Shown: positions 45,861-55,454 of the stretch, in pieces | How positions within the stretch are numbered: the first letter of the stretch is position 1 | Layout of the letters: each line of letters begins with the position of its first letter | NCBI RefSeq assembly: GCF_903166545.1 | Contig: NZ_CAESCH010000001.1 | Coordinates: 1,120,001-1,184,000, forward strand | Length of the DNA stretch: 64,000 bases | Reading direction: 5' to 3' | Source of the DNA: Metabacillus schmidteae | Lineage (GTDB): Bacteria > Bacillota > Bacilli > Bacillales > Bacillaceae | Translations under genes and position numbers: made by a program | The notes under the pieces: model-generated | What the model was told of the DNA's origin: nothing | Seen by the model: the letters and a program-made list of their open reading frames with translations, nothing else | The model's database searches: none

Positions 45861-46421
45861 TTAAAATTTACTGCAAACCAATCTTCTTTCCCCGAGGCTT
45901 GATGTTATCTCCAGTCGGTCTGAGGAATGGATTCCCCTTTCGAAGTGATGCTGGATACCAAGTATACATTCCTCATTGTCCAATTGATAAAATGATACTC
46001 CTTTTTTATGAACACGATTTTCCATAAATAATAATTGGTTATATGAATAGATACAGTCATAAAGTGAAAAGCCAAGTGAGTTAATTTGTTTAATGAATCG
46101 AACGAATGTCTCATCTTGAAGTTCCTTCAACATTTCATCCAGTGCTACCGGTAGTTTTTTTCGAACACGAACAGTATCACCATTATTGACTGAATAAGTT
46201 CCTGTGTTTGTTTTTATCTTACCAAATCCTATCCATTCCCCGCTTTTCCATCCTGTAGATTGCAAAATTTCCAGATGAGAATGTTGAATCTCATCTAATA
46301 AAAGTAGCTCATCATTCATATCATCATAAATGACGTACTGATCATTAGCTATTTCGATCAGTCCAGTTAAATACGAACGTTTTTGATTTAATAGCAGATC
46401 TGTTCGTTTTAGTGGAAACAT
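45861..46421 (-). CDS. yisN: YisN-like DUF2777 protein
   Basis: The protein has 186 residues: MFPLKRTDLLLNQKRSYLTG, QYVIYDDMNDELLLLDE, GWKSGEWIGFGKIKTNTGT, then a charged C-terminal half. No membrane segment. Matches the DUF2777/YisN family by appearance and position between yisL and asnO. Start ATG 46421 after TTTGGAGGG. Function unknown. Confidence 0.75.
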   Translation of the reverse strand: MFPLKRTDLLLNQKRSYLTGLIEIANDQYVIYDDMNDELLLLDEIQHSHLEILQSTGWKSGEWIGFGKIKTNTGTYSVNNGDTVRVRKKLPVALDEMLKELQDETFVRFIKQINSLGFSLYDCIYSYNQLLFMENRVHKKGVSFYQLDNEECILGIQHHFERGIHSSDRLEITSSLGERRLVCSKF

Positions 46422-46633
46422 GATATAACCCTCCAAATCATTCTGACACAAGTGATGTAGTAGATTTTTTGTTGATATCTTCGTTTTAGACAAAAGTGAA
46501 AAAGTTTATGCATGGATTATTTGATTAGGACAATTCAACATTGTGATGCCCTGGGCATAGACTAGGTACACCTGTTGGAGTAATTGGCGTGAGAATATAT
46601 AACATGGATTGAAAAATAGGAGATGATACGCAA

Positions 46634-48484
46634 ATGTGTGGAATCACAGGGTGGGTAAACTTTAAAGGGAATTTACGCTCAGAGAAAGAAACTGTGAAGA
46701 AAATGGCTGAGACATTATCAAAAAGGGGACCTGATGATACAAATATTTGGGGAGAAGATCATGTGTTGTTTGGTCACAAACGACTAGTTGTTGTTGATCC
46801 TGCCGGTGGTGTTCAGCCGATGACAAGAACAAAGGAAGATCGTTCTTATACCATTTGCTATAATGGAGAGCTTTATAACACAGAGAACATCAGGAAGGAA
46901 CTTCTTGCGAAGGGGTATACATTTAAGGGTCATTCCGATACAGAGGTACTCCTCCAATCATATATAGAGTGGGAAGAAGAATGTGTACATCGATTAAACG
47001 GGATATTTGCTTTTGCGGTTTGGGATTCTGCAAAAGAAAAACTGTTTATTGGAAGAGATCGTTTAGGAGTAAAACCTTTATTTTATAAAGAGGGAAATGG
47101 CTCTATTCTTTTCGGATCAGAACTAAAAGCAATTTTGGCACATCCGTCGGTTTCGGCAAAGTTAGATAAAACAGGTTTATCGGAGGTTTTTGGTGTTGGT
47201 CCGGCTCGTACACCAGGTGTCGGTGTATTTAAAGGCATTGATGAGCTCCGTCCAGCACATGCATTAGTTTATACGAAAGACGGCTTGAAAAAATGGCGCT
47301 ATTGGAATGTGGTAAGCAAACCGCATGAAGATACTGTAGAAGAAACATCAGATAAAGTTCGCTCTTTATTTACTGATGCAGTAACTAGACAATTAGTTTC
47401 AGATGTTCCGCTATGTACATTCCTCTCAGGCGGGGTAGATTCCAGTGCCATTACAGCCATTGCTGCGGAGCATTACAAAAAAGAAGGAAAGGGCCAGCTT
47501 CATACGTATTCAATAGATTACGAGGATAATGAGAAGTTTTTTAAGGCAAATGAATTCCAACCGAACTCAGATGGCCCATGGATTCAGAAAATGAGCGATG
47601 AATTCAATACGGTACATCACCGCTGTGTCATTACTCAGCAGGAGTTAGTTGATCATCTTATTGAAGCAACTCTTGTCCGTGACCTACCAGGTATGGCTGA
47701 TGTTGATTCATCATTGCTTTGGTTTTGTCGTGAAATAAAAAATGATTTTGTTGTTGGCCTCTCAGGTGAATGTGCAGATGAAATTTTTGGAGGCTATCCA
47801 TGGTTTCATCGTCCTGAAGACTTAGCCAGCTCCGGCTTTCCGTGGATGCGCTCTACAGATGAAAGAATGTCATTATTAAAGCCTGAATGGCAAACGAAAT
47901 TAAATTTACATGAATATGTTCAAGCTCGTCATCAAGAAACTGTGAACGAAACACCTTTACTTGAAGGTGAATCTGAAGTCGAAGCGAAAAGACGACAGCT
48001 CTTTTATTTAAATTTGCACTGGTTTATGACAAATTTATTAGATCGTAAAGATCGAATGAGTATGGGGGCCAGCTTAGAAGTACGTGTACCATTTGCCGAT
48101 CACCGTCTTGTCGAGTATGTATGGAATATTCCTTGGGATGTGAAAATGTATGGAGATCGTGAGAAGGGGATCCTTCGAAAAGCGTTAGAAGGAATTCTGC
48201 CAAATGAAGTTCTCTATCGCAAGAAAAGTCCTTATCCGAAAACACATAATCCGGAGTATACGAGATTAGTGAAAAATTGGTTGTTATCACTTGTGAGTGG
48301 AAAGGATTCCATATTGCATGAGCTTCTCAACAAGCAAAAGCTAAATGATATCATTGAAACAGAAGGGAAAGCATTCCAAGTACCATGGTTTGGACAATTA
48401 ATGTCAGGTCCACAGCTTCTTGCCCATCTAGCGCAAATTCATGTATGGTTTGACACTTATTCAATTGATATTGACGAAAGATAA
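46634..48484 (+). CDS. asnO: Glutamine-dependent asparagine synthetase AsnO
   Basis: The protein has 616 residues. Class II glutamine amidotransferase with nucleophile Cys2 (MCGITGWVNF), RGPDDTNIW, CYNGELYNTENIR, GHSDTEVLLQ; then the synthetase domain with PP-loop TFLSGGVDSSAITAIA, GLSGECADEIFGGYPWF and LDRKDRMSMGASLEVRVPF. Makes asparagine from aspartate, ATP and glutamine. The B. subtilis orthologue is sporulation-associated. I see no confident sporulation promoter here. Confidence 0.94.
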   Translation: MCGITGWVNFKGNLRSEKETVKKMAETLSKRGPDDTNIWGEDHVLFGHKRLVVVDPAGGVQPMTRTKEDRSYTICYNGELYNTENIRKELLAKGYTFKGHSDTEVLLQSYIEWEEECVHRLNGIFAFAVWDSAKEKLFIGRDRLGVKPLFYKEGNGSILFGSELKAILAHPSVSAKLDKTGLSEVFGVGPARTPGVGVFKGIDELRPAHALVYTKDGLKKWRYWNVVSKPHEDTVEETSDKVRSLFTDAVTRQLVSDVPLCTFLSGGVDSSAITAIAAEHYKKEGKGQLHTYSIDYEDNEKFFKANEFQPNSDGPWIQKMSDEFNTVHHRCVITQQELVDHLIEATLVRDLPGMADVDSSLLWFCREIKNDFVVGLSGECADEIFGGYPWFHRPEDLASSGFPWMRSTDERMSLLKPEWQTKLNLHEYVQARHQETVNETPLLEGESEVEAKRRQLFYLNLHWFMTNLLDRKDRMSMGASLEVRVPFADHRLVEYVWNIPWDVKMYGDREKGILRKALEGILPNEVLYRKKSPYPKTHNPEYTRLVKNWLLSLVSGKDSILHELLNKQKLNDIIETEGKAFQVPWFGQLMSGPQLLAHLAQIHVWFDTYSIDIDER

Positions 48485-48507
48485 AAGAATAAGAAATAAC
48501 TGATTCA

Positions 48508-48546
48508 ACAAAGGTCAGATTCCTGTATAAGGATCTGACCTTTGTT
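48508..48546. terminator. Hairpin between asnO and yisQ
   Basis: ACAAAGGTCAGAT pairs with ATCTGACCTTTGT around a loop with partial pairing; convergent genes on either side. Confidence 0.75.
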
Positions 48547-48573
48547 AATTTGCCTTAAATTTTCCACGGCAGC

Positions 48574-49932
48574 TTACGAAACAACAGCTTCTTGAGTAAA
48601 TCGTTTTCCTTGCCATGCTTTTGATTTCCAACGATAGTACATAATTATTCCTCGTGCCCATTCGTCTGTTATATAAGCAATCCATACTCCAACAAGTCCA
48701 AGGTCATAATGAATGCCAAGCACATAGGCAATTGGTACACCTATGCCCCACATTGACAGGATCCCAATGTAGGTAGGGAACCGTATATCTCCGGCTGCTC
48801 TTAAAGAACCGATGATGATCATATTAAAGGCTCTTCCAGGCTCAAGTATGATGGTAAGTAAAATTAATGTGCCGCCAACCTCGAGTATCCTTTCATTTGA
48901 GGTGAAGATACCGAGCAATTGATCGGAAAACAAGGTAAAGACGATCGCCATCAACGTAGAAATAACGATACCAGATTGCAAGCTTTTTAGGCATCTTTTG
49001 TATGCCGAATCATACTCTTTTGCTCCTACCATATAGCCAACTAAAATTTGTGTCCCCTGACTTACTGCCAAGCTAAATAATAAAATGAGCATCATTAGAT
49101 TTTGGGCATACACTTTTGTTGTTAAGGCTTCTGTTCCAATCATTGTGATGAAAACTGTGATCATCATTTGAGATGCATTATATGACAATTGTTCACCAGC
49201 AGTAGGTATACCGATATAAAGAAGCTTTTTAATATAATGTGCCGGAAGTTTGAAAAGACCTTTAAGGCTAAGAGTAAAGTGAACACGTTGCTTTAAAATA
49301 TAAAGAATAGCGAGTAACCCAATAAAACGGGATACAACAGTTGAAATCGCAACACCTTGAACACCTAAAACAGGAATACCAAAAGGTCCAAAGATAAATA
49401 AATAGTTTCCAATAATATTAATTAAATTCATTCCGATTGTCAGGTACATGGAATCCTTCGTATAACCATAGCTTTTAAGAATTGCACCTGCTGTCATGAT
49501 TAAAGCTTGAAGAAAGGAAAATCCTCCAACAACCTTTAAATAAAACATTGCATCTGCCATTAGTTCCTGAGGTAAATTCATCAGTTGCAGGATATCTTCA
49601 CTTGCAATGACAATGATAACACTAATCAGAATACTAAATAAGAGATTTGCAGAAAGTGAAACAGAAGATATTTCTTTTGCTTCTTTATAAAGATTTCCAC
49701 CTATATATTGAGCAACGAGAATCGTCGTCCCTGTCGCAATAAACCCAAACATGACAATTAATAGAAATAATATTTGATTGGAAACACCAACAGCTGCCAC
49801 AGAATGATCAGAATACTGACTAAGCATCAATGTATCAGCATTTCCCATTAACATATGAAGCATAATTTCAATAAATATGGGCCATGTTAATGCAAATAAT
49901 GTCATTTTACGATCTTTCCTTAAAGTAGACAT
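48574..49932 (-). CDS. yisQ: MATE-family efflux transporter YisQ
   Basis: The protein has 452 residues and twelve hydrophobic segments in two similar halves. MATE features: WPIFIEIMLHMLMGNADTLM, GVQGVAISTVVSRFIGLL in the middle, GTQILVGYMVGAKEYDSA at the second repeat start. Probably Na+ or H+ coupled export of toxic organic cations; substrate unknown. Confidence 0.87.
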   Translation of the reverse strand: MSTLRKDRKMTLFALTWPIFIEIMLHMLMGNADTLMLSQYSDHSVAAVGVSNQILFLLIVMFGFIATGTTILVAQYIGGNLYKEAKEISSVSLSANLLFSILISVIIVIASEDILQLMNLPQELMADAMFYLKVVGGFSFLQALIMTAGAILKSYGYTKDSMYLTIGMNLINIIGNYLFIFGPFGIPVLGVQGVAISTVVSRFIGLLAILYILKQRVHFTLSLKGLFKLPAHYIKKLLYIGIPTAGEQLSYNASQMMITVFITMIGTEALTTKVYAQNLMMLILLFSLAVSQGTQILVGYMVGAKEYDSAYKRCLKSLQSGIVISTLMAIVFTLFSDQLLGIFTSNERILEVGGTLILLTIILEPGRAFNMIIIGSLRAAGDIRFPTYIGILSMWGIGVPIAYVLGIHYDLGLVGVWIAYITDEWARGIIMYYRWKSKAWQGKRFTQEAVVS

Positions 49933-50052
49933 CTTTATCTACCTCCTTACTACAAGTCGATAATACTTAATAAGTTTACATAGATTGCAGTATAATAGAA
50001 AGAGAAGATCACGATATAATTTGGAGAAATACGACTTAGAGGGTGATGAGGC

Positions 50053-50913
50053 TTGTCACATATTGAGTTTCAGGTACCAGCTTTTCCGACCTTCATTACG
50101 GGAGGATATGCTATTTTTGAAAAGAATACAAAACATTTTCACAGAACATTTACCGTTTTTGATTTGATTTATGTAAAATCAGGGGAATTATTTCTAACTG
50201 AGGATCATGAGCCATACTCAATTGGCAAAGGCCAATACATCATATTGATCCCAGGTTTTGAACACTTTGGTCACAAAGGATGTCATGTGAAGTCAGAATA
50301 TTATTGGTTTCATTTTATCATCCCGACAACCTATGAAATTGTTGAAAAAGGAATTACAAACTGGGCTGATATTCACGAGTATCAAGGCGATTATGATCAG
50401 CCTCCTTCTTATAGATTGTCAATTCCCTGCTATGGAGAAATAGAGAATACGAGCTTTGTAGAAACAATTTTTCAGCAATTATTAAATGTTGATCATCAAA
50501 CACCGGATTATCAATTAAGACAGCAATTGTTTTTTCAGGAGTTTCTTTTACACCTTCAAAAGGAAGCGTGTAAAATCCCTACTGCTGCTGAAAAGGTGGT
50601 AGAAGAAGCGGTAGCTTATATACAGACTCATTATAAGGATGAAGTAAAAATGGAGGATCTTGCAGATGCCATCCATTTTCACCCGGATTATATAACTCGT
50701 TGTATGCAAAAAATTGTTGGTGAGACACCTAATCATTATTTAAATAAATATCGGATGAACCAAGCAAAAAAATTGTTAGCCACAACAGATCAAAAGATTG
50801 CCAATATCTCAAAAGAAGTAGGAATTATGGACTCCACTTACTTTTCAAAATTATTCAAGAAAATGGAAGGGATAACACCAATTGAATATAGAAAAGTTAT
50901 TTTAAGGAGATAA
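50053..50913 (+). CDS. yisR: AraC-family regulator YisR
   Basis: The protein has 286 residues. N-terminal cupin-like sensor (FDLIYVKSGELFLTEDHEPY, YIILIPGFEHFGH) and C-terminal double helix-turn-helix (MEDLADAIHFHPDYITRCMQ, KIVGETPNHYLNKYRMNQAK, SKEVGIMDSTYFSKLFKKME). TTG start; RBS AGAGGGTGATG. Divergent from yisQ, which it may control; the amylase gene downstream is convergent. Confidence 0.87.
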   Translation: MSHIEFQVPAFPTFITGGYAIFEKNTKHFHRTFTVFDLIYVKSGELFLTEDHEPYSIGKGQYIILIPGFEHFGHKGCHVKSEYYWFHFIIPTTYEIVEKGITNWADIHEYQGDYDQPPSYRLSIPCYGEIENTSFVETIFQQLLNVDHQTPDYQLRQQLFFQEFLLHLQKEACKIPTAAEKVVEEAVAYIQTHYKDEVKMEDLADAIHFHPDYITRCMQKIVGETPNHYLNKYRMNQAKKLLATTDQKIANISKEVGIMDSTYFSKLFKKMEGITPIEYRKVILRR

Positions 50914-50964
50914 AGAAAACGATTATTTCAGACTGCTTTCGCAAAGATTGTGTATTTTAAAACA

Positions 50965-52719
50965 CTATTTCTTTAAAAGCAATAACGCAAAATCATATCC
51001 ATCAAGTGTGATAGAAAGCTGATCAGAATGCGCAGCAAATTCTTCTGAGTTCCATAAATCTAGAATAGTGCGGTCCTTAAGCTGAAGTGGAAGCAGCATC
51101 GTTTGCCTTTCAGGATGATTATTTATGATAATAATGACAAGATGTTTTGAATTTTCTCTTTGATAACAAAGAGAATTTTTATTTTTATCATAAGATAAAA
51201 GTTGGAATTCCCCGTCATTTCCGAGGACAGGATATTGCTTACGAAGTTGAATTAATTTTTTCATGAATGTTAACATATCCTGGTCCTGCTTGGAAGCATC
51301 CCATTCCATACACTTTCGGCATCCGGGATCTTGGTCTCCGGTTAAGCCGATTTCATCTCCATAGTAAATCGAAGGAGAACCAAAGAAACTGAACTGAAAA
51401 ACGGATAACAGCTTAATCTTTTGCTTATTCATTTTTGCAAGATTGATGATTCTTGGTGTATCATGGCTTCCGACCATGTTGAACAACGTCTGATAAACAG
51501 GCTTTGGATAAAGGTGTAAATACTTTTGTAAAGTAAATGTGAACTCCTCCACATTCATAACGTCATAAGCAAAAAATTGATGAAGCATTTGTGCGAAAGG
51601 ATAGTTCATGACAGCATCAAATTGATTTCCGTCAAGCCAAGGCATTGCATCATGCCACACCTCTCCAACAAGATAAACGTCAGGATCATCACGTTTTATC
51701 ACGTAACGAAAATCTCTCCAAAATTGATGGTCAATCTCATTCGCCACATCCAACCTCCATCCATCAATGTGGCATTCTTTTATCCAAAATTGCCCAACGT
51801 CAAATAAAAGTTTACGAACCTCCGGATGTTGAGTGTTCAACTTTGGCATTGATTTCTCGAATGCAAAGGTTTCATACTGTATGTCACCAGCTGATGAAAA
51901 GCTTACATGAAACCAATCCTTGTATTTCGATGATTCACCATGTCGCAACACATCTTGAAATGGAGGGAAATCCTTTCCGCAATGATTAAATACCGCATCA
52001 AGCATTACACGTATTCCTCTCGCATGGCATTCTTCAACAACTTCCTTCATATCCTGTAAGCTTCCAAACTGCGGATCTATTTGGAAATAATCTACCGTGT
52101 CATATTTATGATTTGAATTTGCTTTAAAGAGCGGGGTAAAGTAAATGCCGTTTATCCCAAGGTCTACTAAATAATCAAGGTGTTGGATGACTCCTCGTAA
52201 ATCTCCTCCAAAAATAGAATCTGAAGTAGGCTCAATGCTGTTCCATGCTAATGTTGCAGAAGGGTCATTTGAAGAATCTCCATTTGCAAATCGATCAGGA
52301 AAGATTTGATACCAAACTGTACTTTTTACCCATTCAGGCGCTTTAAATGCATCAGAATGATGATAGTATGGTAAGCAAAAATAAGCTGGAAAATCATTAT
52401 GAACATTATCAGAAAATCCTTTTTCCGTAAAAAAGAGTTCCATTTTGAAACTTTTTAGGTGAAATGCATACCTAAGGCGCTTTTGTGGTGGAGACACGGC
52501 GATTGACCAGTAATCAAACAATCCATCTGTACCACTTTGCATCATTTGTGCAGATGTGTACTTCCATTGACCATTATCGAATTCAAAAGGATCTCCATAA
52601 AAAAGAGTGACAGATGTAACATCTTGATGCTTTGTTCGAAGTTGAATGTGAAAAGACCCATTACAAGCAGTGTATGCATATTGGTCTTTAGGACGATGGT
52701 AAATAGCTTCTTTCAGCAA
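50965..52719 (-). CDS. Cytoplasmic GH13 cyclomaltodextrinase/neopullulanase-type amylase
   Basis: The protein has 584 residues with no signal peptide. An N-terminal CBM34-like domain (1-120) precedes the barrel, as in maltogenic amylase and cyclomaltodextrinase. Catalytic regions are complete: DAVFNHCG (region I), GWRLDVANEIDH with R322 and nucleophile D324, YLVGEVWHDA with acid E353, VGSHDTPRI with H419 and D420. Hydrolyses internalised maltodextrins or cyclodextrins. Start TTG 52719, nine nt after AAAGGAG. Divergent from the degenerate GH13 gene next door; no sugar transporter nearby. Confidence 0.88.
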   Translation of the reverse strand: MLKEAIYHRPKDQYAYTACNGSFHIQLRTKHQDVTSVTLFYGDPFEFDNGQWKYTSAQMMQSGTDGLFDYWSIAVSPPQKRLRYAFHLKSFKMELFFTEKGFSDNVHNDFPAYFCLPYYHHSDAFKAPEWVKSTVWYQIFPDRFANGDSSNDPSATLAWNSIEPTSDSIFGGDLRGVIQHLDYLVDLGINGIYFTPLFKANSNHKYDTVDYFQIDPQFGSLQDMKEVVEECHARGIRVMLDAVFNHCGKDFPPFQDVLRHGESSKYKDWFHVSFSSAGDIQYETFAFEKSMPKLNTQHPEVRKLLFDVGQFWIKECHIDGWRLDVANEIDHQFWRDFRYVIKRDDPDVYLVGEVWHDAMPWLDGNQFDAVMNYPFAQMLHQFFAYDVMNVEEFTFTLQKYLHLYPKPVYQTLFNMVGSHDTPRIINLAKMNKQKIKLLSVFQFSFFGSPSIYYGDEIGLTGDQDPGCRKCMEWDASKQDQDMLTFMKKLIQLRKQYPVLGNDGEFQLLSYDKNKNSLCYQRENSKHLVIIIINNHPERQTMLLPLQLKDRTILDLWNSEEFAAHSDQLSITLDGYDFALLLLKK

Positions 52720-52819
52720 GCATGACGACTCCTTTACGTTAGAAGAATGTGTATTATTAAGCTATTTCCAATCATAAACAGGATATTCATGAAAAGACGT
52801 TAAGAAATCCAAATAAAAT

Positions 52820-52847
52820 TTGACGGTATATGACACAAAGAGATACT
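52820..52847 (+). promoter_or_regulatory. Candidate promoter of the GH13-like membrane protein
   Basis: TTGACG and GATACT separated by 16 bp, 42 bp before the start codon. Confidence 0.45.
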
Positions 52848-52889
52848 CTTAAGAACGTAGAGATATAGAATATAGGAGGAACGGAACAT

Positions 52890-54236
52890 ATGTTTAAACA
52901 AGCTATCAAACTTTTGCTGATTCTGTTTCTTCTTTTAGGCGCAATCCCGGTGAATGCTGCTGAAAAAGAAGAAAAGGCATGGCAGGATGAAATTGCTTAT
53001 TATGTTGTTGTCGATCGCTTTAATAATGGAAACCCTAAAAATGATGGGGGTGATCTCGATTTTGAGGATCCGACTGCTTATCATGGGGGAGATATTGAGG
53101 GGATTATTAAGAAAATCGAGTATATCCATGAGATGGGATTTACTTCAATCATTCTTTCACCTATTTTTGATAAAGAAAATAATGCTAATGAAGTAAAAAC
53201 ACTCGATGAACATGCCGGAACAGTAGAAGATATTAAGCAACTGGTTGAGGAAGCACACAAACTGGAAATGAATATATTATTGGATTATGGAGAGATTGAC
53301 CAAAATCTAACAAAAACAGCAACTTGGTGGATGAAAGAAACTGATGTAGATGGCTACTATTTCGAACAAGTTGATAGTATTGATGTAAGTGTTTGGAAAG
53401 ATTTTCATAAGGACTTAAAAGGACTTAAAGAGGATTATTACTTAGTAGGTTCAATGGAGTCAGATAATTCAAATGTTCGTTCTACGTATATAGAAAATGG
53501 TTTTGATTCCATTCTTAATCAGACTTTTTATGAAGAAACAGCAAACGTATTTGCTAACGTCGATCAACCTTTTCAACCAATTTCAGAAGTTGTTTCTCAA
53601 TCATCGCAAGAACTAAGTACATATGTGGATAATGATCGTACGATGCGTTTTACAAGACATGCCATCGAAAATAATCAGCACCCAGGTGTACGGTTGAAAA
53701 TGGCATTTTCATATTTGTATACTATCCCTGGAACTCCTATCGTTTATTACGGTTCTGAAATTGCCGTTGATGGGGGAGAGCCTCCGGCAAATCGTCCATT
53801 AATGAATTTTCAATCTGATGAGGAATTGATTGATTATTTAGGTAAACTTTCAATTGTCAGAAAAACATTCCCTGCTCTAACTAAGGGTGATTATGAGGTT
53901 CTATATGAAAAGGATGGTATGATTATTTTTAAACGATCCTACCAAGAAGAATCACTAATTGTTGCCATTAATAATACAACTGAAACTCAAAAAGTAAAAA
54001 TACCTGCATCTGATATAGCTGATAATAAAAAGCTTGAAGGCTTGCTGACCGGCGATACATTTGAAATGGAAAATAACGAATTCGAGTTTATCCTTGATCG
54101 TGAAATAGCGGAAGTATATGAAATAAAAGAAAAGACAGGTCTAAACATACCGTTTATTAGTGTGTTTATCATTGTCCCTGTATTGTTTATTTTATTTTTG
54201 ATACTGGCTTATAGGCGAGGAAAGAAGAAATCATAA
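52890..54236 (+). CDS. Exported, membrane-anchored GH13-like protein lacking catalytic residues
   Basis: The protein has 448 residues. Signal peptide about 1-24 (VNAAEKE), C-terminal membrane anchor about 418-440 with basic end RRGKKKS, so it should face outward. The barrel is recognisable: AYYVVVDRFNNGNPKND, MGFTSIILSPIFD, PGTPIVYYGSEIAVDGG. But the active-site blocks are altered: region I has LLDYGEIDQN in place of D-x-V-x-N-H; region II VDGYYFEQVDSI has Y157 for Arg, E159 for Asp and S163 for His; region III YLVGSMES has S188 for the acid Glu; region IV YVDNDRTMRF has D249 R250 for His-Asp. The family reads as alpha-amylase, but hydrolysis is unlikely; glycan binding or a structural role is inferred. 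Confidence 0.85.
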   Translation: MFKQAIKLLLILFLLLGAIPVNAAEKEEKAWQDEIAYYVVVDRFNNGNPKNDGGDLDFEDPTAYHGGDIEGIIKKIEYIHEMGFTSIILSPIFDKENNANEVKTLDEHAGTVEDIKQLVEEAHKLEMNILLDYGEIDQNLTKTATWWMKETDVDGYYFEQVDSIDVSVWKDFHKDLKGLKEDYYLVGSMESDNSNVRSTYIENGFDSILNQTFYEETANVFANVDQPFQPISEVVSQSSQELSTYVDNDRTMRFTRHAIENNQHPGVRLKMAFSYLYTIPGTPIVYYGSEIAVDGGEPPANRPLMNFQSDEELIDYLGKLSIVRKTFPALTKGDYEVLYEKDGMIIFKRSYQEESLIVAINNTTETQKVKIPASDIADNKKLEGLLTGDTFEMENNEFEFILDREIAEVYEIKEKTGLNIPFISVFIIVPVLFILFLILAYRRGKKKS

Positions 54237-54242
54237 TATGTT

Positions 54243-54276
54243 AAAGGGACTGTCATGTGACAGTCCCTTTATTTTT
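54243..54276 (+). terminator. Terminator of the GH13-like gene
   Basis: AAAGGGACTGTCA pairs perfectly with TGACAGTCCCTTT, followed by ATTTTT. Confidence 0.88.
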
Positions 54277-54323
54277 GCTTAGGAAATTATAAAATTCTTG
54301 AACTGTGCCTAAGCGCTTCGACA

Positions 54324-54441
54324 TCCAGCTCCAGCGCCTAGTCCCTCGAGGTCATAAGCCACAAATGAATTGAAGACAAAGAACGTCTTCTATTCATTTG
54401 CGTCTTATTTGCCCTAGGCTGATCAAGGCGCTTGCGCTTTT
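54324..54441 (+). repeat. Dispersed structured intergenic repeat, copy C
   Basis: Nearly the same as copy B: CCAGCGCCTAGTCCCTCGAG at the left, the ATGAATTGAAGAC hairpin core with loop AAAGAAC, and CAAGGCGCTTGCGCTTTT at the right. It ends 5 bp before the stop codon of the SDR gene on the other strand. Confidence 0.8.
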
Positions 54442-54445
54442 GTTT

Positions 54446-55318
54446 TTATCCATTAACAATTTTTCCACCATTCACATGAATCGTTTGTCCTGACATATAA
54501 GACGAATCATCACTTGCTAAAAATACGTATGCAGGTGCTAACTCTTCAGGTTGTCCAGGTCGTTTCAGTGGTGTATTTGCACCAAAGGATGCAACCTGAT
54601 CAGCAGGGAATGTAGAAGGAATGAGAGGTGTCCAAATAGGACCGGGAGCTACTTGGTTCACGCGAATCCCTTTACCAGCAAGATTAAGAGCTAACGAGCG
54701 GGTAAATGCCGTTATAGCACCTTTGGTCGATGAATAGTCAATTAACTGCTCATTTCCAGCATAAGCTGTTACTGATGATGTATTGATAATGGCACTTCCT
54801 TTTTTAAAATGAGGAAGCACAGCTTTTGTTAAATGGAAAAACGAGAATATATTTGTTTTAAAGGTACGTTCAAGCTGTTCGGTTGTAATGTCTTCTATAC
54901 CTTTTTGGGGGTGTTGCTCAGCAGCATTATTCACTAAGATGTCAACTTGTCCAAAAGTCTCAACTGTTTTTGAAACTAAATCCTTACAGACAGTTTCATC
55001 ACCAATATCTCCGGAAACAAGCAGGCATTTTTGTCCTTCTGCTTCCACATATTTTTTCGTTTCTTCTGCATCCTTTTGCTCATCTAAGTAAGAAATGACT
55101 ACATTAGCGCCTTCTTTTGCAAAAAATAGAGCAACAGCTCGTCCAATCCCACTGTCTCCACCTGTAATAATGGCAACTTTATTTTTCAGTTTTCCACTTC
55201 CGGTATATTCTTTATCATCAAAAGTTGGTTTTGGATTCATCAAATCCTCATGTCCTGGCTGAACTTCCTGATGCTGTGCAGGCATTGTTTGTTTTTGTTG
55301 ATTTTGACTATTACTCAT
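54446..55318 (-). CDS. Short-chain dehydrogenase/reductase (YhxD/YdaD type)
   Basis: The protein has 290 residues. N-terminal 45-residue Gln-rich extension typical of the YdaD/YhxD subgroup, then the Rossmann motif VAIITGGDSGIGRAVALFFA, LVNNAAEQHPQKG, catalytic Ser (NTSSVTAY) and YSSTKGAITAF (YxxxK), and RVNQVAPGPIWTPL. NAD(P)H-dependent oxidoreductase, substrate unknown; B. subtilis relatives belong to the general stress response. RBS GGAGG. Confidence 0.88.
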   Translation of the reverse strand: MSNSQNQQKQTMPAQHQEVQPGHEDLMNPKPTFDDKEYTGSGKLKNKVAIITGGDSGIGRAVALFFAKEGANVVISYLDEQKDAEETKKYVEAEGQKCLLVSGDIGDETVCKDLVSKTVETFGQVDILVNNAAEQHPQKGIEDITTEQLERTFKTNIFSFFHLTKAVLPHFKKGSAIINTSSVTAYAGNEQLIDYSSTKGAITAFTRSLALNLAGKGIRVNQVAPGPIWTPLIPSTFPADQVASFGANTPLKRPGQPEELAPAYVFLASDDSSYMSGQTIHVNGGKIVNG

Positions 55319-55423
55319 CGTTTTTACCTCCTATAATCTCATCGTTTACCTATTATGTGAAGAAAATCAAAAAGTATGTTTGTACTGTGGTTTTTCTATT
55401 CCCACTATGAAAGCAGCTTAAAC

Positions 55424-55453
55424 AAAAAAAGAAGCCAATTTACTGGCTTCTTC
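55424..55453 (-). terminator. Terminator of the MarR gene
   Basis: On the minus strand GAAGCCA pairs with TGGCTTC, extended by flanking AAGAA/TTCTT, then T7. Confidence 0.85.
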
Positions 55454-55454
55454 T

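Noticed and set aside
46494..46633. Sporulation (sigma-E) promoter for asnO
   Set aside because: I looked for the -35/-10 pair and found only partial matches.
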